Position numbers and translations under genes: made by a program. From Clostridiales bacterium (GTDB taxonomy: Bacteria > Bacillota > Clostridia > Christensenellales > Aristaeellaceae): 23,442 nucleotides of DNA. The stretch spans positions 1 to 23,442 of the forward strand of contig SFNY01000060.1 of NCBI GenBank assembly GCA_004554085.1, read 5' to 3'. Below the pieces are notes generated by a model. The model was not told where the DNA came from and did no database searches. It saw nothing but the letters and a program-made list of their open reading frames with translations. Positions 13,855 to 21,341 of this stretch are shown piece by piece; position 1 is the stretch's first letter, and each line of letters begins with the position of its first letter.

Positions 13855-16045
13855 GGGAACGGTGGAGGAGATCGTATTCCGCAACGATGTAAACGGCTGG
13901 ACGGTCATCTCCTTCAATGTGGAGGGCTCGGGGCGCATCAGCGCCGTGGGCATTTTGCCGTTCCTGAACGCCGGGGAGCATGCGATCCTCGACGGCGAGT
14001 TGGTGGAGCACCGGGACTACGGCCAGCAGATCAAGGTCAACTCCTACGAACTGCTGCGCCCGGAGACCAAGAGCGGCGTGGAGAAGTACCTCGCCTCGGG
14101 GCTGGTCAAGGGCGTGGGGCCTGCGACGGCCAAGCTGATCGTGAAGCACTTCGGCGTGAACGCGCTGGACGTGCTGGAGAGCGAGCCGTACCGCCTGACG
14201 GAGCTTCCCGGAATCGGGCCGAAGAAGGCCGCGATGATTGCCGACTCCTTCGCGGAGCAGAACGGCATGCGCACCACGCTGATCTTTTTGCAGGGCGCGG
14301 GGCTGAGTCCGGCGCTTTCGATGAAGGTGTACAAGGCCTACGGCGACCAGAGCGAAACTGTGCTGCGGAAGAATCCCTACCGCCTGGCGGACGAGATCGA
14401 CGGCGTGGGCTTCCAGACGGCGGACGCGATTGCACGGGACATGGGCTTCACGCCGGAGCATCCCGCGCGGCTGGTCAGCGGCGTGCAGTACGTGCTGTCC
14501 GAGGCGGTCAATTCCATGGGTCACATGTACCTGCCCATGGATGCGCTGGTGAATCGCGCAGCCGAGGTGCTGGGCGTTCAGGCGGAGGTGGCGGAGCACA
14601 CGGTGCGCAGCCTGCTGATGGAGGGCAAGCTTGCGGAGGAGGACGTGGACGGCGAGCGCGCGGTGTACCTGCCGAAGCTGCTGAAGGTGGAGCGCGAGAC
14701 CGCGGAGCTGCTGATCGACCTGCGCAATTCCTACAGCCGCGTGTGCCTGAAGATCGAGGAAGCCGAGGTGCAGATTCATCTCTATGAAGCCGAGGAGGGC
14801 GTGCAGCTCTGCGAAGCACAGAGACGCGCAGTGATTGCGGCGGCGACCGGCGGGCTGACGGTGATCACCGGCGGCCCCGGCACCGGAAAAACCACGTCCA
14901 TCAACTGCATCCTGCGCCTGCTGGACGGGCGCGGGGAGGTCGAGCTGTGCGCGCCCACGGGACGCGCTGCCAAGCGCATGTCCGAGGCCACGGGCCGTCC
15001 CGCGCGCACCATTCACCGCCTGCTGGAGTACAGCGGGGACGTCGATGGCTTCCAGAAGGACGCGGACGATCCCATCAAGGCGGATGTGGTGATCGTGGAC
15101 GAGATGTCCATGGTGGACATCTTCCTGATGCGCAGCCTGCTGCAGGCGCTGCGACCCGGCACGAAGCTGATCCTGGTGGGCGACGCCGACCAGCTGCCCT
15201 CCGTGGGCGCGGGCAATGTGCTGCGGGACCTGATCGCCTCCGGTGCGCTGCCGGTGGCGCGGCTGGATCAGATCTTCCGCCAGGGTCAAGAGAGCCGGAT
15301 CATCGTAAACGCCCACCGCATCAATCGCGGCGAATATCCGCTGATCCAGAACCGGGACAGCGACTTCTTCCTGGAGCGCCGCGAGAGCGCGGCCCAGGCG
15401 GCGGAGTCGGTGGTGGCGCTGGTCAAGGCACGGCTGCCGAAGTACCTGGGCGTGGACAGCCTGCGGGGTATTCAGGTGATGGCCCCGATGAAGAAGGGCG
15501 GTCTGGGCGTGCATGCGCTGAACGCGGCGCTTCAGGCGGCTCTGAACCCGCCGGGACGGGACAAGCCGGAGCTGACGCGGGGCGATTGCAGCTTCCGCCT
15601 GGGCGACAAGGTGATGCAGATTCGCAACAATTACGACCTGGAGTGGACGCGGGGCAGCGAGCGCGGCGAGGGCGTGTTCAACGGCGACATCGGCTACATC
15701 GCCTCCCTCAGCCGCAGCGACCGGGAGTTGACCGTGGAGTTCGACGACGGCCGACGCGCGGACTATGATGATTCCATGCTGGATGAATTAGAACTGTCCT
15801 ACTGCATCTCAGTGCACAAGAGTCAGGGCAGCGAGTTCGACGCGGTGGTGCTGCCGCTGATCTCCGGGCCGCAGATGCTGATGACCCGCAACCTGCTCTA
15901 CACCGCCGTGACCCGGGCGCGCCGCCTGGTGGTGGTGGTGGGCCGGGAGGCCTGCATGCGGCAGATGGTGGACAACAACCGCATCGTCCGCCGCTACAGC
16001 GCGCTGAAGCAGCGGCTTCAGGCGCTGGACGGAGGCAGGTCGTGA
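13841..16045 (+). CDS. recD2: ATP-dependent RecD2-family DNA helicase
   Basis: A superfamily 1B 5'-3' helicase (734 residues) of the RecD2/YrrC type, found in bacteria with or without RecBC and linked to replication-fork and repair functions. An N-terminal OB-like region is followed by helix-hairpin-helix repeats (VKGVGPATAKLI near 90-100 and LPGIGPKKA near 122-130). The helicase core has Walker A GGPGTGKTT (about 343-351), motif II VDEMS (about 418), motif III LVGDADQLPSVG, motif IV DQIFRQGQ, and motif VI TAVTRAR (about 687). The start at 13841 (MSKFEG) is preferred over GTG at 13835 because GGAAGG lies 5 nt upstream. It overlaps ogt by 14 bp and comF by 4 bp. Confidence 0.94.
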   Translation: MSKFEGTVEEIVFRNDVNGWTVISFNVEGSGRISAVGILPFLNAGEHAILDGELVEHRDYGQQIKVNSYELLRPETKSGVEKYLASGLVKGVGPATAKLIVKHFGVNALDVLESEPYRLTELPGIGPKKAAMIADSFAEQNGMRTTLIFLQGAGLSPALSMKVYKAYGDQSETVLRKNPYRLADEIDGVGFQTADAIARDMGFTPEHPARLVSGVQYVLSEAVNSMGHMYLPMDALVNRAAEVLGVQAEVAEHTVRSLLMEGKLAEEDVDGERAVYLPKLLKVERETAELLIDLRNSYSRVCLKIEEAEVQIHLYEAEEGVQLCEAQRRAVIAAATGGLTVITGGPGTGKTTSINCILRLLDGRGEVELCAPTGRAAKRMSEATGRPARTIHRLLEYSGDVDGFQKDADDPIKADVVIVDEMSMVDIFLMRSLLQALRPGTKLILVGDADQLPSVGAGNVLRDLIASGALPVARLDQIFRQGQESRIIVNAHRINRGEYPLIQNRDSDFFLERRESAAQAAESVVALVKARLPKYLGVDSLRGIQVMAPMKKGGLGVHALNAALQAALNPPGRDKPELTRGDCSFRLGDKVMQIRNNYDLEWTRGSERGEGVFNGDIGYIASLSRSDRELTVEFDDGRRADYDDSMLDELELSYCISVHKSQGSEFDAVVLPLISGPQMLMTRNLLYTAVTRARRLVVVVGREACMRQMVDNNRIVRRYSALKQRLQALDGGRS

Positions 16046-16806
16046 GGCCGCTGCTCCGCCGGGCGCAGGACTTTCTCCTGGATCTGCTCTTTCCCCGGCG
16101 TGCGACCTGCATGGGCTGCGGCAGCATGCTCGGCTGCGACCGGGACGATCTCTGCGAGGATTGCCGGGAGGAACTGGCAAGGCGCTGGCTGGGCGTGCGG
16201 GAGGTCAATCCCGATTTGCACCTGAGCGGCGCGGCCTTCGCCTACCCTTATGCAGGGCCCGCGGGCGGACTGGTGCGCCGGCTCAAGTACACCGGCGTGG
16301 GCGTGCTGGCGGAGCGCATGAGCGTGGAGCTTGCCCGGGCGGCGAAGCTTCTGCGCATCGGGGATAATGTGCTCATCACCTGTGTGCCCATGCATCCCAA
16401 ACGGCTGCGCAAGCGCGGCGTGAACCACGCGGAGCTGCTGGCCCGGGGCGTTGCGCGGGAGATGCAGCTGGAATACGGCGATGTGCTGATGCGCACCCGC
16501 AATGCGCCCCAGCAGGCGCGGCTGTCGGGCAAGGCGCGGGAGCGCAACCTGAAGGGCGGCTTTGCAGTGCGGCCCGAGTGCCGTGCGCGCGTCTCCGGCG
16601 CGAAGATTTTGCTGATTGACGACGTATTTACCACCGGCTCCACCGCGCGGAATTGCTCGGAGGCGCTGCTGGAGGCCGGCGCGGCGAAGGTCTACTTCGC
16701 GGCCTACACATTGGGAGGAGGAAGCAAGCATGGACAGAATCACCAGCGCGAAGAACCCCACGGTGCAGCGCCTGCGATCTCTGAAGGACGCGAAGGCGCG
16801 GCGTGA
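16042..16806 (+). CDS. comF: ComF family phosphoribosyltransferase-like protein
   Basis: The 254-residue protein has the ComFC/GntX layout. An N-terminal cysteine cluster (CMGCG, then Cys32, Cys38 and Cys41) suits a zinc ribbon, and a C-terminal phosphoribosyltransferase domain has the PRPP loop LLIDDVFTTGST (190-201). ComFC proteins take part in DNA uptake in competent bacteria, although many non-competent species carry them and the substrate is uncertain. The GTG start forms a GTGA overlap with recD2 and has an SD (GGAGG). The family fold ends near residue 225; the last 30 or so residues are low-complexity and overlap the next gene by 77 bp, so the tail is probably a passenger of a lost stop codon. 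Confidence 0.88.
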   Translation: MRPLLRRAQDFLLDLLFPRRATCMGCGSMLGCDRDDLCEDCREELARRWLGVREVNPDLHLSGAAFAYPYAGPAGGLVRRLKYTGVGVLAERMSVELARAAKLLRIGDNVLITCVPMHPKRLRKRGVNHAELLARGVAREMQLEYGDVLMRTRNAPQQARLSGKARERNLKGGFAVRPECRARVSGAKILLIDDVFTTGSTARNCSEALLEAGAAKVYFAAYTLGGGSKHGQNHQREEPHGAAPAISEGREGAA

Positions 16807-17494
16807 AGCGGGCCTGTTCCTGGTGGAGGGCGAGGTGATGATCCGCGAGGCCCTGAACTGCGGACTGAAGCTTCGGGAGCTGGCGGCGGAGGAGGCCCAC
16901 GAGGACTTCGCCCGGGAGGTCTGCAGCGGCGCGCGGGGTTTCATCGTGACCCGCAGCCTGCTGGAGACGATCTGCGACACCCGCACGCCCCAGGGCGTGT
17001 GCGCGGCCTTCGAGCAGCCGGAGCCTGTGGCGCTGGAGGCGCTGCCGGAGCGCATCGTGGCGCTGGACGGCGTGCAGGATCCCGGCAACCTGGGCACCAT
17101 CTGGCGTACGGCGGATGCGGCGGGCTTTCAGGCGCTGCTGCTGGGCGCGGGCGGCGCGGATCCGCTGTCGCCGAAGGTGCAGCGCGCGGCCATGGGCTCG
17201 GGCTTCCGCGTGCCCTTCTGCCACGCGCCGGAGCTGGCGGAGACATTGATCGCGCTGCGGAAGCGGGGCTATCGGGTGTTTGCATCCGATTTGAGCGGCG
17301 CGGACTTCTATGCCCGTCCGGACGCGGGGGAGAAATTCGTACTGGTCATCGGCAACGAGGCGCGGGGCATCTCCGACGCGGTGCGGGAAGCTGCGGACTG
17401 CCGGGTGAAGCTGCCCATGCGCGGCGGCGCGGAGTCGCTGAACGCTGCGGTGGCCGCGGGCATCATGATGTACGAGCTGATGCGGGGCCGCTGA
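16730..17494 (+). CDS. TrmH-family (SpoU) 23S rRNA/tRNA 2'-O-methyltransferase
   Basis: A 254-residue SAM-dependent RNA methyltransferase with the alpha/beta trefoil-knot (SPOUT) fold. An N-terminal substrate-binding domain (ITSAKNPTVQRLRSL at 4-18, LFLVEGE at 29-35) precedes the three SpoU motifs: ALDGVQDPGNLGTIWRTADA (111-130), FVLVIGNEARGIS (203-215) and VKLPMRGGAESLNAAVAAGI (226-245). The family modifies ribose 2'-OH in rRNA, and the exact nucleotide cannot be read from the sequence. The start at 16730 is fixed by a strong SD (GGGAGGAGG) within comF and by family alignment. It is the last gene of the panT operon. Confidence 0.92.
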   Translation: MDRITSAKNPTVQRLRSLKDAKARREAGLFLVEGEVMIREALNCGLKLRELAAEEAHEDFAREVCSGARGFIVTRSLLETICDTRTPQGVCAAFEQPEPVALEALPERIVALDGVQDPGNLGTIWRTADAAGFQALLLGAGGADPLSPKVQRAAMGSGFRVPFCHAPELAETLIALRKRGYRVFASDLSGADFYARPDAGEKFVLVIGNEARGISDAVREAADCRVKLPMRGGAESLNAAVAAGIMMYELMRGR

Positions 17495-17533
17495 CAATCC
17501 GGGCGCATTTCTGCGGTTTTGGTGCAGCAGTAC

Positions 17534-17562
17534 TTGCTGGTTGTGGTTGAAGGGACTATACT
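17534..17562 (+). promoter_or_regulatory. Probable promoter of the secreted hydrolase gene
   Basis: TATACT (17557-17562, 5 of 6) lies 17 nt after TTGCTG (17534-17539, 3 of 6). The predicted start precedes an SD (GGGAGGG, 17582-17588). A weaker promoter than those at the aro and pan operons. Confidence 0.5.
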
Positions 17563-17595
17563 GAACGCAGAAACAACCCGAGGGAGGGAAAATGT

Positions 17596-18936
17596 ATGCG
17601 GAAAATGATTGCGATGCTGCTGGCGCTTGTGCTGCTGGCGACCGGGTTCGCCTTTGCGAATGACTTCAATCTGGAGGCGGAGGAGGTCTTTGACGCACTG
17701 CTGGCGGGGGACTTCGCCGCGATTGCAGAGCGCTTTGACGAGAACATGGCGGCGGTTCTGGACGCGGACGGACTGGAGCAGAGCTGGAGCGCCGTCGCAC
17801 CGATGCTGGGCGATTACCTGGGCCGGGGCGAGGCCGAGCTGAATGAACAGGACGGCTACACTGTGGCGGTGCTGGAGGCGCGCTTCGCCAACAGCAATCT
17901 GAAGGTTCAGATCGCCTACGACAGCGATGGAAGTATCGGCGGCATGCAGATGCAGCCCGTCGCGCCGGAGACCACCGACAGCGTGGAGGAGACGGGCGCG
18001 TGGACGGAGGTCGAGCTGACGGTGGAGGCGGATCCGGCGTACCCGCTGGGCGCGACGCTGTGCCTGCCCGAGGGCGGGGACGCTGCGCTGCCGCCGGTAG
18101 TGGTGCTGGTGCAGGGCTCTGGCTCCTCCGACCGCAACGAGACGATTTTGCAGAATGCGCCGTTCAGGGACATCGCCCACGGCCTTGCGGAGCTGGGCGT
18201 GGCCACACTCAGATACGACAAGCGCACCTTCATCTACCCCGAGTGCGCCGGGGACACTGGTCTGGACATCGACATCCGGGGCGAGATGCTGGACGATGTG
18301 AACGCCGCCATCGCTCTGATGCGCACGGACGGTCGCGTGGATGGGAGCTGCATCTTCGTGCTGGGCCACTCCCTGGGCGGCATGATGGTTCCGGCCATCG
18401 CTGCGGAGAATCCCGATCTGGCGGGCGCGATCTCCATGGCGGGTTCGCTGCGCAGGCTGTGGGAGATCGTGTACGACCAGAACCAGGAGGCGATTGCGGC
18501 CTACGACGCGGTGGAGCTGCCCGAGGCGCAGCGCGCGGCGCTGGACGCGCAGGTCGCCCAGATCGAGGCTGACATGGCGACCTTCCGGGGCGGAATTGAC
18601 GGTCTTTCGGACGATGCGACGCTGCTGGGCGTTCCGGCGCGCTACTGGAAGTCGCTGGAGCAGTACGCGGGAGATCACTTTATCGATCAGATCGATCTGC
18701 CGCTGCTGATCCTCCAGGGCGACGCGGACTTCCAGGTCTATGCCGACGTGGACTATCCCCTGTGGCAGCAGACATTGGAGGGCCGGGAGAACGTCACTTT
18801 CTGCCTCTACGAGGGCCTGAACCACCTGATGATGCCCACCCAGGGCCTGCGCGACACCACCGAGTACGTCACGCCCTCCCACGTGCGGGAGGATGTGATT
18901 GCGGACATCGCGGCGTTTGTGAACGAAATTGCATAG
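17596..18936 (+). CDS. Secreted alpha/beta hydrolase with N-terminal DUF3887-like domain
   Basis: The 446-residue protein begins with a signal peptide (MRKMIAMLLALVLLATGFAFA, probable cleavage after residue 21). A roughly 100-residue DUF3887-like domain follows (FDALLAGDFAAIAERFDENM). The rest is an alpha/beta hydrolase: VVLVQGSGSSDRNE as the oxyanion region, nucleophile elbow GHSLGG with Ser259, an acidic residue in LQGDADFQV (Asp376 or Asp378), and His410 in GLNHLM. The triad is complete, so it should be an active esterase or peptidase-like enzyme outside the membrane; the substrate is unknown. The start at 17596 has GGGAGGG upstream; ATG at 17592 is out of frame. It is convergent with the spoVA genes. 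Confidence 0.88.
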   Translation: MRKMIAMLLALVLLATGFAFANDFNLEAEEVFDALLAGDFAAIAERFDENMAAVLDADGLEQSWSAVAPMLGDYLGRGEAELNEQDGYTVAVLEARFANSNLKVQIAYDSDGSIGGMQMQPVAPETTDSVEETGAWTEVELTVEADPAYPLGATLCLPEGGDAALPPVVVLVQGSGSSDRNETILQNAPFRDIAHGLAELGVATLRYDKRTFIYPECAGDTGLDIDIRGEMLDDVNAAIALMRTDGRVDGSCIFVLGHSLGGMMVPAIAAENPDLAGAISMAGSLRRLWEIVYDQNQEAIAAYDAVELPEAQRAALDAQVAQIEADMATFRGGIDGLSDDATLLGVPARYWKSLEQYAGDHFIDQIDLPLLILQGDADFQVYADVDYPLWQQTLEGRENVTFCLYEGLNHLMMPTQGLRDTTEYVTPSHVREDVIADIAAFVNEIA

Positions 18937-18976
18937 AGAATTGCATGAATGATGGGGCGATAGCACATGAACGTAG

Positions 18977-18998
18977 GGCGGGGTGCCTTCACCCCGCC
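18977..18998. repeat. GC-rich intergenic palindrome
   Basis: A perfect 9-bp inverted repeat, GGCGGGGTG / CACCCCGCC, with loop CCTT, sits between the convergent genes. Its look is that of a dispersed palindromic intergenic element, but only one copy is seen in this window. It has no T-run. Confidence 0.45.
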
Positions 18999-19010
18999 GC
19001 AGACAATCGA

Positions 19011-19050
19011 GGGGCTGTATCAAAACGAAAAACGGTTTTGATACAGTCCC
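19011..19050. terminator. Bidirectional terminator hairpin between the hydrolase and spoVAE genes
   Basis: CTGTATCAAAAC pairs with GTTTTGATACAG (12 bp), extended outward by GGG/CCC through a G-T pair, with a loop of about 8 nt. The arms span 19011-19050. It lies between convergent gene ends. On the plus side only TTT follows, so termination strength is uncertain. Confidence 0.65.
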
Positions 19051-19082
19051 TTTCCGTATAGGGATCCCGTTCTCCCTCCATC

Positions 19083-19451
19083 CTAGCTCTTCGCGTGTGG
19101 CTTGAAGATCAGCGCGTTGAGCAGGCCGAAGAGGATGGCGGCGGCGATGCCCGCGGCGTTGCGGGTGATGCCGCCGGTGAATGCGCCCCAAAAGCCGTAC
19201 TTCTGCACGCCCTCGAACGCGCCCACGGCCAGATTGTAGCCGAAGCCCGTCAGCGGCACCGTGGCGCCGGCCCCGGCGAAGTCCACCAGCGGCTTGTAGA
19301 TCCCCAGCGCCCCCAGAAACACGCCTGCCACCACAAAAAGCACCAGGATGCGCGCGCTGGTCAGCTTGGTCAGCGACATCAGCAGCTGGCCCACCACGCA
19401 GATCAGGCCGCCCACGACGAAGGCCTTTGCGAAGATCAGAAAGGTATCCAC
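19083..19451 (-). CDS. spoVAE: Stage V sporulation protein AE
   Basis: A 122-residue membrane protein with about four hydrophobic segments, characteristic of SpoVAE/SpoVAEb: FVVGGLICVVGQLL near the N-terminus, the loop DFAGAGATVPLTGFGYNL, and a final helix ending LLNALIFKPHAKS. In spore formers the SpoVA proteins move calcium-dipicolinate into the forespore and release it on germination, acting in the inner spore membrane. It resembles SpoVAC at the VPLTGF/VPITGF loop, as the two are paralogues. The GTG start at 19451 directly follows the spoVAD TAA with an SD (AAGGAGGTG), so the genes are coupled. Confidence 0.93.
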   Translation of the reverse strand: MDTFLIFAKAFVVGGLICVVGQLLMSLTKLTSARILVLFVVAGVFLGALGIYKPLVDFAGAGATVPLTGFGYNLAVGAFEGVQKYGFWGAFTGGITRNAAGIAAAILFGLLNALIFKPHAKS

Positions 19452-20468
19452 TTACGCACCTCCTTCGATGCAGACCGCGTAGGAAATGGAGGGGATGGTC
19501 TCCCCCTGCAGGGTGCTGGTGGGGCTGAGCATTGCGCCGGAGCCTGCGATGAGGATGCGGCGCAGCTCGCCGCTCTCCACCCGTCGCATCAGCCACCCAC
19601 AGCTCACCGCCGCCACGCAGCCGCAGCCGCTGCCGCCGGCGTGGGGATCCTGCTCCTGGGAGAACAGGGAGTTGCCGCAGTCGATCAGCTTGCCGTCGGG
19701 CATGTCCACGCCGCCGCGCTTGAACAGCTCCATCAGCAGGTTGCGGCCGATCCAGCCCAGGTCGCCGGTGGCGATCAGATCGTAGTCATTGGCCGTGCGC
19801 CCTGTGTCCTCCAGATGGGCCACGATGGTGTCGTACACCGCCGGGGCCATGGCTGCGCCCATGTGGTTCGCGTCCTTGATCTGCTGATCCACCACGCGCC
19901 CCACCGTGCCGCTGCACACCTTCAGATCCTGCGGCTGTGCGTTGGCCGTCAGCAGTGCGCAGCCACAGGCGGTGGACGTCCACGACGCCTGGGGCGGGCG
20001 CTGGGTGCCCATCTCCAGCGGCATGCGGAACTGGCGCTCGGCGGTGCAGAAGTGGCTGGACGCGCAGCAGATGGCGTTCTCCAGAAAGCCCCCGGAGAGC
20101 AGCGCCCCGCCCAGCACCAGCGACTGCACGAAGGTGGAGCACGCGCCGTACTGGCCGAAGAAGGGGATGCCAAGCGCCCGGGCGGCGAAGCTCGACGCGA
20201 TGATCTGGTTGTTCAGGTCGCCGCTGATCATCGCCTGCACCGCATCCGCGCTCAGGTTCGCCTGCTTCAGCGTGTGATCCACTGCCCGGCGCACCATCTC
20301 ACCCTCCGCTAGCTCCCAGCTCTTCATGCCCAGCAGGTCGTCGTCCAGCAGGATATCGAACTGATCGGAAAGCGGCCCCTTGCCCTCCTTGGGCCCCACG
20401 ATGCTCGTGCGGGCGGCGATGCGCGGCGGATGGTCGTAGACGAAGGTCTGTCTGCCCACTCTGCTCAC
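19452..20468 (-). CDS. spoVAD: Stage V sporulation protein AD
   Basis: A soluble thiolase-fold protein of 338 residues that binds dipicolinic acid on the inner spore membrane. Recognisable stretches are GRQTFVYDHPP near the N-terminus, GPKEGKGPLSDQFD (25-38), QYGACSTF with the thiolase-type Cys, and TGDLGWIGR. The start is chosen at GTG 20468, which overlaps the spoVAC stop as GTGA and gives the usual family N-terminus. GTG at 20477 sits too close to the nearest purine-rich stretch, and GTG at 20459 is a further option. It lies between spoVAC and spoVAE as in other spore formers. Confidence 0.94.
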   Translation of the reverse strand: MSRVGRQTFVYDHPPRIAARTSIVGPKEGKGPLSDQFDILLDDDLLGMKSWELAEGEMVRRAVDHTLKQANLSADAVQAMISGDLNNQIIASSFAARALGIPFFGQYGACSTFVQSLVLGGALLSGGFLENAICCASSHFCTAERQFRMPLEMGTQRPPQASWTSTACGCALLTANAQPQDLKVCSGTVGRVVDQQIKDANHMGAAMAPAVYDTIVAHLEDTGRTANDYDLIATGDLGWIGRNLLMELFKRGGVDMPDGKLIDCGNSLFSQEQDPHAGGSGCGCVAAVSCGWLMRRVESGELRRILIAGSGAMLSPTSTLQGETIPSISYAVCIEGGA

Positions 20469-20923
20469 AGAAACCACATCCTTGCGATCCAGTAGATGAT
20501 GCCCACCAGCATGGAGCTGGTGATGCCGTAGGCGAGCACCGGCCCAGCCAGCTGGAAGATGCGCGCGCCCACGCCCATCACCATGCCCTCCCGGCGGTAT
20601 TCGATGGCCGGGGCCGCCACGGAGTTGGCAAAGCCCGTGATGGGCACGATGGAGCCCGCGCCGGCGTAGCGTCCGATCTGGTCGTACACGCCGATGCCGG
20701 TGAGGGTGGTGCCCAGGAAGATCAGCACAACCGAGGTGAACATCGGCGCGGTCAGCTCGGTCAGGTGCAGCGCCTCGCCCAGCAGATTCAGCGCCTGCCC
20801 GATGCAGCAGATCACGCCGCCCACCCAGAACGCCCGCACGCAGCCCCGTAGGTGGCGCGAGGGCGGGGTCATCTTCGATACGAGTCTGGAGTAGCCCTCA
20901 GGGGAGATTGGCTGTCGGTCCAT
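20465..20923 (-). CDS. spoVAC: Stage V sporulation protein AC
   Basis: A 152-residue membrane protein with four to five hydrophobic segments and the SpoVAC signatures FWVGGVICCIGQAL and GRYAGAGSIVPITGFANSVAAPAIEYRREG split around a membrane loop. By family knowledge SpoVAC is a mechanosensitive channel component for dipicolinate in the spore inner membrane. The start at 20923 (MDRQPISPEGYSRLV) follows a strong SD (AAGGAGGAC). The longer open frame upstream is out-of-frame overlap with the two small genes and is rejected. It overlaps the preceding small gene by 26 bp. Confidence 0.94.
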   Translation of the reverse strand: MDRQPISPEGYSRLVSKMTPPSRHLRGCVRAFWVGGVICCIGQALNLLGEALHLTELTAPMFTSVVLIFLGTTLTGIGVYDQIGRYAGAGSIVPITGFANSVAAPAIEYRREGMVMGVGARIFQLAGPVLAYGITSSMLVGIIYWIARMWFL

Positions 20924-21038
20924 CTTGCTTGTCCTCCTTGTTGCGGATGCGCTCGCTGCCGCCGGGGAAGCGGGCCTCGTCCAGCGTGTAGCGACCGGGG
21001 AATTCGATGTCGATGGCGCGGGGATCAGGCCGTCGCAT
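20898..21038 (-). CDS. Small hypothetical protein, 46 residues, in the spoVA operon
   Basis: An ORF with ATG at 21038, a good SD (GGGAGGTG) in the end of the preceding gene, and a stop inside spoVAC. The product is soluble and charged: MRRPDPRAIDIEFPGRYTL, then DEARFPGGSERI and a lysine/aspartate-rich tail. I do not recognise a family. It overlaps its upstream neighbour by 14 bp and spoVAC by 26 bp, which suggests coupled translation. A role in spore formation or germination is inferred from context only. Confidence 0.6.
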   Translation of the reverse strand: MRRPDPRAIDIEFPGRYTLDEARFPGGSERIRNKEDKQDGPTANLP

Positions 21039-21195
21039 GGCGCAGCACCTCCCGAACGAAGTGCGCGCCCTCGCGCAGCTGCGCCTCCACCGCCGGGGGA
21101 CGCAGCAGCATCCAGGCAATCATGCTCAGACAGATCAGGATGCCCGCGATCAGCGCGGCAAAGATCCACGCGCTGGGAAACAGGTGCTTTTGCAT
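21025..21195 (-). CDS. Small single-pass membrane protein, 56 residues, heading the spoVA operon
   Basis: The ORF starts at ATG 21195 with a clear SD (CGGAGG). It has a short basic N-terminus, one strong transmembrane segment (about residues 8-31) and an amphipathic tail (VEAQLREGAHFVREVLRH). I do not recognise a family. It is the first gene after the terminator at 21292-21330 and runs in the same direction as spoVAC, so it is probably co-transcribed with the spore genes. In-frame Met codons further upstream lie before that terminator and are rejected. Confidence 0.62.
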   Translation of the reverse strand: MQKHLFPSAWIFAALIAGILICLSMIAWMLLRPPAVEAQLREGAHFVREVLRHATA

Positions 21196-21291
21196 GGCGA
21201 AAACCTCCGTTGTTGGAGTTTTTTCCGGCGGATTTCTCCGGGAATTGCAGTTATTTTGCACGGATTTGCGCCGAATTATGATGGCACAGAC

Positions 21292-21330
21292 AAAAAAGAC
21301 GCCGCATGGATGTTTCTTCCACACGGCGTC
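21292..21330 (-). terminator. Rho-independent terminator of the Big_2/GDPD surface protein gene
   Basis: On the minus strand GACGCCGTGTGG (21330-21319) pairs with CCATGCGGCGTC (21309-21298), 12 bp including two G-T pairs with a 9-nt loop, followed by TTTTTT (21297-21292). It begins 11 bp after the stop codon at 21342 and separates this gene from the spoVA operon. Confidence 0.93.
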
Positions 21331-21341
21331 TGAGATGGGTT

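Noticed and set aside
13844..15514. 556-codon open frame opposite recD2
   Set aside because: It is antisense to a helicase with all motifs intact. Its composition (Leu/His/Gln/Arg-rich) is typical of a reverse-strand shadow.
17308..19596. 762-codon open frame opposite the hydrolase and spanning into spoVA
   Set aside because: It crosses two convergent terminator hairpins and three real genes and has no coherent domain.
21196..21291. Forespore sigma-G promoter for the spoVA operon
   Set aside because: A CATAATT-like -10 is present on the minus strand, but no matching -35 lies at the right spacing, so I do not call a promoter.
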